Part shown: positions 58,512-64,000 of the stretch, piece by piece | How the letters are laid out: each line of letters starts with the position of its first letter | How positions within the stretch are numbered: the first letter of the stretch is position 1 | Source: Neostapfia colusana | Lineage: Eukaryota; Streptophyta; Magnoliopsida; Poales; Poaceae | DNA length: 64,000 nucleotides | Reading direction: 5' to 3' | Assembly: GCA_030760725.1 (NCBI GenBank) | Contig: JASWHV010000008.1 | Span: 57,015,671-57,079,670, forward strand | The notes under the pieces: generated by a model | Told to the model about the DNA's origin: nothing | Seen by the model: only the letters and a program-made list of their open reading frames with translations | Database searches by the model: none | Translations under genes and position numbers: made by a program

Positions 58512-58680
58512 CATATATAGGCGCAAATTTTCACAGGTGGCTATTAGTTAAACACCGCTTGTGAAGATATATTAGTGTAGGCGGTTTGTATATTATAATT
58601 TAGAACCGTCTGAGAGGCCTTATATAGGCACAAATTTCACAGTGGCTCTTAGTTAAACACCGCCTGTGAAAAATGTTTAA
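58512..58680 (+). repeat. Internal copies of CACTA subterminal-type repeats
   Basis: Two copies, about 107 bases apart, of (c/t)atataggcgcaaattttcacagg...gttaaacaccgc, with AACCGCCTGTGA-like cores. A related copy lies at 60085-60150, so these repeats bracket the captured E2 fragment. Confidence 0.7.
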
Positions 58681-58873
58681 GTTATGTTCTTTCTAGTATA
58701 TTTGTCTGTTGCCACTTCGCGCGCAGAGATAATAAATATGCATCATTGCCACAATGAACATATAGAACCGCAATCACATTACAATTTAGAGATAAACATT
58801 TGCCACTCAATTAACATTTCATAGTTTATACGCATTTTGTGCCCTCTAAACTATACATTTCAGACTTATATTC

Positions 58874-59534
58874 CTATGAAGCTTCCATCGATTGATCTAA
58901 ACTGTACCGTTGAGCTTGCTCCCAAACACGTCTCTTATATTCCTATGGATCCTGAAAATACATTGACATTCGTTAAATTGACAAATATCGAATGAGGAAT
59001 GATATATAACCTAGGTTGCTCACTAACATAAAGTTATTAACCTTTATAAGTAGATTATAGCAATCATTTTCAACATCAGGCGCATGTGGGTGATGAAGCA
59101 AACACTAAACTTCAAGTAGTAAAATTTTGACATTAATATTAGGACACCACCCCTACGAAATATCAATTTAAGCAATATAAGAAAACACTTCAAATAAGTT
59201 CAGCAACAATTACTAATTATTTGAGCAAAATAAGTCTATCTTACAATCTCTTGATCAAGAACTCCAGGGCAGAGTGCTCCTGAGCGATGGACATTCGGGT
59301 GGAAGAAACCAGGTGGAAAGGCGCATCTTGGAGGTACCAAGGGATAGTCCTCCGAGAAGGAAATTGTCAGTGGGTAGTAACCACCTTCCCAGTAAGTCTA
59401 CAGTGGAAATTCATTAATAAGGGGACGATGGTTATATTGGATTATGCTTATTCTTCATGACTTACCCCTTCTTTACCGGGGATGATGCACTGCCACTTCA
59501 TTAAGTCTCCCGACTCAGACTTCACAGAGAAACC
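58874..59534 (-). pseudogene. Captured SUMO-conjugating enzyme (SCE1/UBC9-type E2) gene fragment
   Basis: Three exons with proper splice sites. Exon A (59534-59466): GDLMKWQCIIPGKEG. Exon B (59397-59245, 51 codons, fully open): TYWEGGYYPLTISFSEDYP, then GFFHPNVHRSGALC with the E2 HPN motif and the catalytic Cys. Exon C (58951-58874): DP-stop-EYKRRVWEQAQRY, the C-terminal helix of SCE1 with a TAG at its third codon. The exons coding the first N-terminal residues and the GWRP...DP segment are missing, and nothing like them is found in 58960-59240. Introns are retained, so it was copied from genomic DNA. SCE1 transfers SUMO to targets; this fragment cannot. Confidence 0.82.
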
Positions 59535-60084
59535 CTACGCAGAGAAATTGGACAACAAGTGACGCAAATAGCGAGCCATGAAATTGAAAATACCAAAACA
59601 AACAAGACAGAAAAGCAAAACTACAGAGCGACCGGTGTGCCATATGTACATACATGGGGGTGTTCTTACACCACGACAAGCCTCCTCCTTGAGTCGGCCA
59701 CGCGCGAAGTCGATAACAAAGTTCGCAACCATGAACAATGACGACGATGTAGAATAGGAGGGAGTAGTGACAGCGACGATGAATACGGCGATGGCGAACA
59801 GTGGACGGCAGACGGCGGTCGCACTGGAGTTGGTCGACTGCTAAGGGTTCGAAGAGAGAGCAGTTGGAGTTGGGCGGAAGGGAAATGCAAGGCCCTAGGA
59901 GGAGGAGATGGGGAGAACCTAATTGCGGCCAGTGATGCAGAGACGGGCGAGATAAAAGCGTGTCTTCCATTGTTGACAAAGGGAGACGAGCGGCCCGAGG
60001 AGGAAGAGCTGCCGAGAACTTAATTGCACCCGATGGTGTAGAGAAGTGCGACCGGTGTGCGACCCTCCTCCTCCTCGAAGGTGA
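59535..60084. other. DNA upstream of the E2 fragment
   Basis: No convincing gene. A 220-codon minus frame (60177-59515) covers it but is low-complexity and runs into exon A in the wrong frame. It may include promoter sequence captured with the E2 gene. Confidence 0.4.
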
Positions 60085-60148
60085 ATTAAACACCACCTGC
60101 CAAGATGTATTATCGCAGGCGGTTTTTATATAGAACCGCCTACGAAAA

Positions 60149-62580
60149 AAGTTACTAAGTTTAGGATTAATTAACATTCTAGATCAAAATAAGAGGGCTT
60201 GTAAAAGCCCAAATTCCAATTTCTTGTAATATGATTAGTATTACAGGTGCCCATTAAATTTCACTTCGAAAAACCATTGAAATTGGCCAGGACATAAAAA
60301 ACAAATAAATAGGTTATTTGTCATTTTTCTATCTTGCATAATACAATGATTTTGTGAGTAAATTTTTCTATGGTATTTTTTAGTCATCATACCAACCTCT
60401 ATGATTTTTTAGATTTTTACAAAAAATTTTGAATCAATGTGTGTTCAAAATTTGAAGAGTGCCTCATATGCATATAAGCATTTCATTAGAATGATGGATA
60501 ATTTGAATTTTGACATGTTGGATTGTTTTAAAAAAATTAACAAATTTCATACATGTATAAATAAGAAAATATGTTCATACAAACCAACTTTCACTAGAAG
60601 ATCCATTTTTTAGGAGATATGAAAATCTGAATAATATGTGCATATAAATTTACTATATATTTACTAAAACATAACAATGTTACCTATATAAGTTTTAAAC
60701 TGTTTGTTCCGTTTGGTACATATTAGTTTTTGAAGAATATAGAAAAAAGAATCATCGAGTTTGGACTTAATTTGCAGAATCTATACATGTTTGAGTATTT
60801 ACATTGGAATTTAAATAAAAATAAAGCAAAGGAAGAAGAAACTGAAGAGCAGACCTATAAGAGGCAATTATCACAGTCAATTTTTAATATAGAACCGCCT
60901 ATGAAAATAGTTTACTAAGTTTAGGATTAATTAATATTCTTGATCAAAATGAGGGGGCTTGCAAAAGCCCGAATTCCAAGTTCTTATAATATGATTTAGT
61001 ATTACAAGTGCCCATTAAATATCACTTGAAAAAACCACGGAAATTGGTTAGAACATAAAAAACAAATAAATAGGTTATTTGCCAATTTTGTATCTTACAT
61101 AATACAATAATTTTGTGAGTAAATTTTTCTATGAGACTTTTTAGTCATCATACCAACCTCTATGATTTTTTTTAGATTTTTACAAAATTGTTTGAATCAA
61201 TGTTTATTCAAAATTTGAAGAATGCCTCATATGTACATGAGCATTTTATTAGAATAGTGGATAATTTGAATTTTGACATGTTGGATTGTTTTTAAAAAAA
61301 TTAACAAAATTCATACATGTATAAATAAGACAATATGTTCATATAAACCAAGTTTCAGTGGAAGATCAATTTTTTAGGAGATGTGAAAATATGACTAATA
61401 TGCGCATATAAATTATTTCTATATTTATCAAAACATAACAATGTTACCTATATAAATTTTAAATTTTTATTCCATGTGGTATATATTAATTTTTAAAGAA
61501 TATAGAAAAACAAACCATCGAGTTTGGACTTAATTTGCAGAATCTCTAAATGTTTGAGTATTTACATTAGAATGTAAATAAAAAATAAAGCAAATGAAGA
61601 AGAAACTGAAGAGCAGGCCTATGAAGAGGCAATTATCACATGCGGTTTCTAATATAGAACCACCTGTGAAAAAAATTCTTATTTTAGGACTAATTAATAT
61701 TCTTGATCAAAATGAGATGGCTTGTAAAAGTCCAAATTCCAAGTTCTTGTAATATGATTTAGTATTACAGGTGTCCATTAAATTTCACTTGGAAAAAACT
61801 TTGAAATTGGTCAAAACATAAAAAACAAATAAATAGGTTATTTACCATTTTGTATCTTGCATAATATAATTATTTTGTGAGTAAATTTTTCTATGGGACT
61901 TTCATCACCATACCAACCTCTATGAGTTTTTTGGATTTTTACAAAATTGTTTAAATCAATGTATGTTCAAAATTTGAAGAATATCTCATATGTATATGAG
62001 AATTTCATTAGATTGATGGATAATTTGAATTTTGATATTTTGGATTGCTTTAAAAAATAAATAAAATTCATACATGTATAAATAAGACAATATGTTCATA
62101 CAAACCAACTTTCAGTGAAAGATTCACTTTTTAGAAGATATGAAAATCTGAGTAATATGTGCACATAAATTAATTCTATATTTAGTAAAACATAACAATG
62201 TTACCGATATAAGTTTTAAACTTTTTGTTCCATCTGGTATATATATTAATTTTTAAGAATATAGAAAAAAGAATCATCAAGTTTGGACTTAATTTGCTGA
62301 ATCTATACATGTTTGAGTATTTACATTGGAATCAAAATAAAAAAAGGATGCAAAGGAAGAAGAAACTGAAGAGCAGACCTATGAAGAGGCAATTATCACA
62401 TATGATTTTTAGTATAGAACCACCTGTGAAAAAAGTTTACTAAGTTTAGAACTAATTAATATTCTTGTTCAAAATGAAAAGGCTTGTAAAAGCTCAAATT
62501 CCAAGTTCTTGTAATATGATTTAGTATTACAGGTGCCCATTGAATTTCAGTTGGAAAAACCTTTGGAATGTTGCTAACTT
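60149..62580 (+). repeat. 760-bp tandem repeat array in the CACTA
   Basis: Units start near 60149, 60909, 61676 and 62436 (the last partial) with an (ag)gattaattaa(c/t)attct(a/t)gatcaaaat-like block. Each unit ends with a cacaggcggtt/gaaccgcctgtg pair (near 60120, 60890, 61650 and 62415). The array is AT-rich and carries no gene; short frames such as 60730-60918 repeat with the unit. Confidence 0.88.
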
Positions 62581-62585
62581 GTAAT

Positions 62586-64000
62586 ATGTCAAGACCTGAT
62601 CCTATATACAACTCAAAATGTTGATAACTTTATTGAAGCGTCCAAGAGACATGCGAAGATGCAAAAGATAGATGACATATTATGTCCATGTATCGACTGT
62701 GAAAATAAGATTATGGTGATAGATACTATAGCAATCCAATCTCATTTGGTGAAAAGGGTTTTAAAAAAACTACATAATTTGGACGGAGCATGGTGAGTTA
62801 GATAGACATGAAGTGGATAAAGATGATGAGAGAGGTTCTGATGACGATAATGCTCATATCAATTATGGTAGTGACAATCGGGATGATGGTGATGATGATG
62901 ATGATGAGTTTGATTGTGAGGAGATGTTGCATCACATCGAACCACATCTATTGATTTCTCTGGGAGAAAGTAAAGGTTTGAGTAAAATGGAGACATTGCA
63001 GAATGCGGCTGAACTTATGCGTTGGCATTCCGAGCAGCGTGGGAATAATAAAAAACATATTCGACACCCTGGTGATGCAACCCAGTGGAAAATTTTTGAC
63101 ATTTATTATCTAGAGTTTTCAAAGGAAATCAGAAAGGTAAGGTTTGCCTTGGGTACAGATGGAATGAATTCGTTTGGTGAAAAAAGGAGCATACACGACA
63201 CATGGCCCATGGTCTTAACGATGTACAACCTACCGACGTGGTTGTGTCACAAAAGGAAATATATTTTGTTGTCTATTCTTATACAAGGTCCGAAACATCC
63301 CGGCATCAAAATTGATGTGTTCTTGGAACCTCTAATAAAAGATATGGCAAAACTATGGAATGAAGGGGTACGTACATGGGATGAGTACAAGCGGGAGTAT
63401 TTCACGCTAAGAGCAATGATATTCGTTACCATGCATGATTATCCAGACTGCTTACATTATCGAGACAAATGAAAGGGAAGAAACATTGTGTATGGTGTGT
63501 GGATGGAACTGGATTTATGTAGCTCACTTCATCCAGAAAGATGGTGTACATGAGACACCGGCTGTTCTTGACAGATACACACAAGTACAGGAAGATGAAA
63601 GAACAATTTTATAACACAATCGAAAAAGATACTGCACCAAAACCTTACAGTGGAAAACTCGTGTTCGAAATTGTCAAGAACATTTAGGTTGCTTTCGGTA
63701 AGGGCGGAAAATGTAAAGGAACAAATAGAAAGAAAACTACATCTTTGGGCGATACAACTGACACGCCTTTTAAGAAACAATCGATTTTTTTCAAGTATCT
63801 TCCGTACTGGAAGAACCTGGAAATTTGACATAGTATTGATTTGATGCACGTTACAAAGAATGTATTTGACAGCATCATTGGAAACTTGCTGGACATGCCG
63901 AGGAAAACAAAGAGCAGATTAAAATCGCGTATGGACCTAGTAAATCTGGATATGAGACTAGAGCTTCACCCAGTAGAAAAGGCCAACGGGAAGCATTACC
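62586..64000 (+). pseudogene. CACTA transposase, TNP2/TNPD type (N-terminal part)
   Basis: Begins with the transposase-associated domain: VDNFIEASKRHAK, CPCIDCENK and QSHLVKR, then NYIIWTEHGE after a frameshift near 62757. The core (62813-63472, 219 codons) has an Asp-rich spacer, then KHIRHPGDATQWKIFD, VRFALGTDGMNSFGEKRS, HDTWPMVLTMYNLPTWLCHK and GPKHPGIKIDVFLEPLI. After TGA at 63470-63472, the gene continues with breaks: WCVDGTG, KPYSGKLVFEIVKN, FKKQSIFFKYLPYWKNLE and SIDLMHVTKNVFDSIIGNLL. It runs off the right edge. This is the protein that cuts and moves the element, but several stops make it inactive here. Confidence 0.88.

Larger units (their letters stand above)
47504..64000 (+). mobile_element. 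CACTA (En/Spm-type) DNA transposon, left end to beyond the window
   Basis: Starts CACTACTACAACATG, inserted in G6 gag after tca (47501-47503, candidate 3-bp duplication). It carries dense subterminal repeats, a minus-strand accessory gene with a Ulp1 domain, a captured SUMO-E2 fragment, a 760-bp tandem array and a plus-strand TNP2-type transposase. Solo LTRs S8 and S9 are nested in it. The right end is not in the window, so length exceeds 16.5 kb (about 10.6 kb without S8 and S9). Confidence 0.85.

Noticed and set aside
59515..60177. 220-residue minus-strand protein
   Set aside because: Low-complexity, no motif, and in a different frame from the E2 exon with which it overlaps.

Overview
This window reads as a stretch of plant nuclear heterochromatin, most likely from a grass (Poaceae). 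It contains no convincing host gene. Nearly all of it is nested transposable elements: Ty3/gypsy retrotransposons with initiator-Met tRNA primer sites, Tat-lineage elements with two RNase H domains, a MULE with a SWIM-finger transposase, a CACTA element with a TNP2-type transposase, a LINE and a small hAT element. No bacterial, organellar, rRNA, tRNA or CRISPR feature was found. Species cannot be decided from the sequence.

Layout. G1 (1-6242, minus) is a Ty3/gypsy element running off the left edge: an open gag-protease frame, an upstream ORF0, an intact PBS and a 3.4-kb LTR. G1 sits inside the LTR of G2 (6243-20291, minus), a decayed chromodomain-type gypsy element. G2 was also hit by a hAT element (11067-11554) and a MULE (16280-19862, 9-bp target duplication). 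A LINE remnant (20292-21092, continuing at 37986-38061) is interrupted by G3 (21093-37980, minus, Tat lineage). G3's LTR holds G4 (28743-37568, a second Tat element), and G4's integrase holds solo LTR S5 (29989-34030). G6 (from 38062, plus) follows with leader, ORF0 and gag. Its gag is broken by solo LTR S7 (44161-47013) and then by a CACTA element (47504 to beyond 64000). Inside the CACTA are solo LTRs S8 (49927-52718) and S9 (55015-58097), a minus-strand accessory gene with a Ulp1-type SUMO-protease domain, a captured piece of a SUMO E2 (SCE1/UBC9) gene, a 760-bp tandem array, and the TNP2 transposase running off the right edge.

Most unexpected observations. (1) Six LTRs (G1, S5, G6, S7, S8, S9) appear to contain a small spliced acidic gene. 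It has a 66-84 nt internal exon whose length is always a multiple of three, a GC-type donor (AG|GCAAG), and a distant terminal exon entered in the same phase that ends in a stop. In several LTRs it lies between a TATA box and an AATAAA. (2) The first exon of G1's ORF0 starts with a histone H3 tail look-alike, matching H3 at 12 of the first 21 positions without gaps, including the whole T6-G13 block around K9. (3) The CACTA carries both a Ulp1-like protease gene and a SUMO-E2 fragment. (4) S9 carries ten regularly spaced G-box/ABRE-like units near its 5' end, where its relatives carry an unrelated minisatellite.

Most coding regions are broken by stops or frameshifts, and are given as pseudogenes where so. 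Element ends marked by target-site duplications are firm. LTR edges with no partner copy in the window (G6, right LTR of G2) are estimates.
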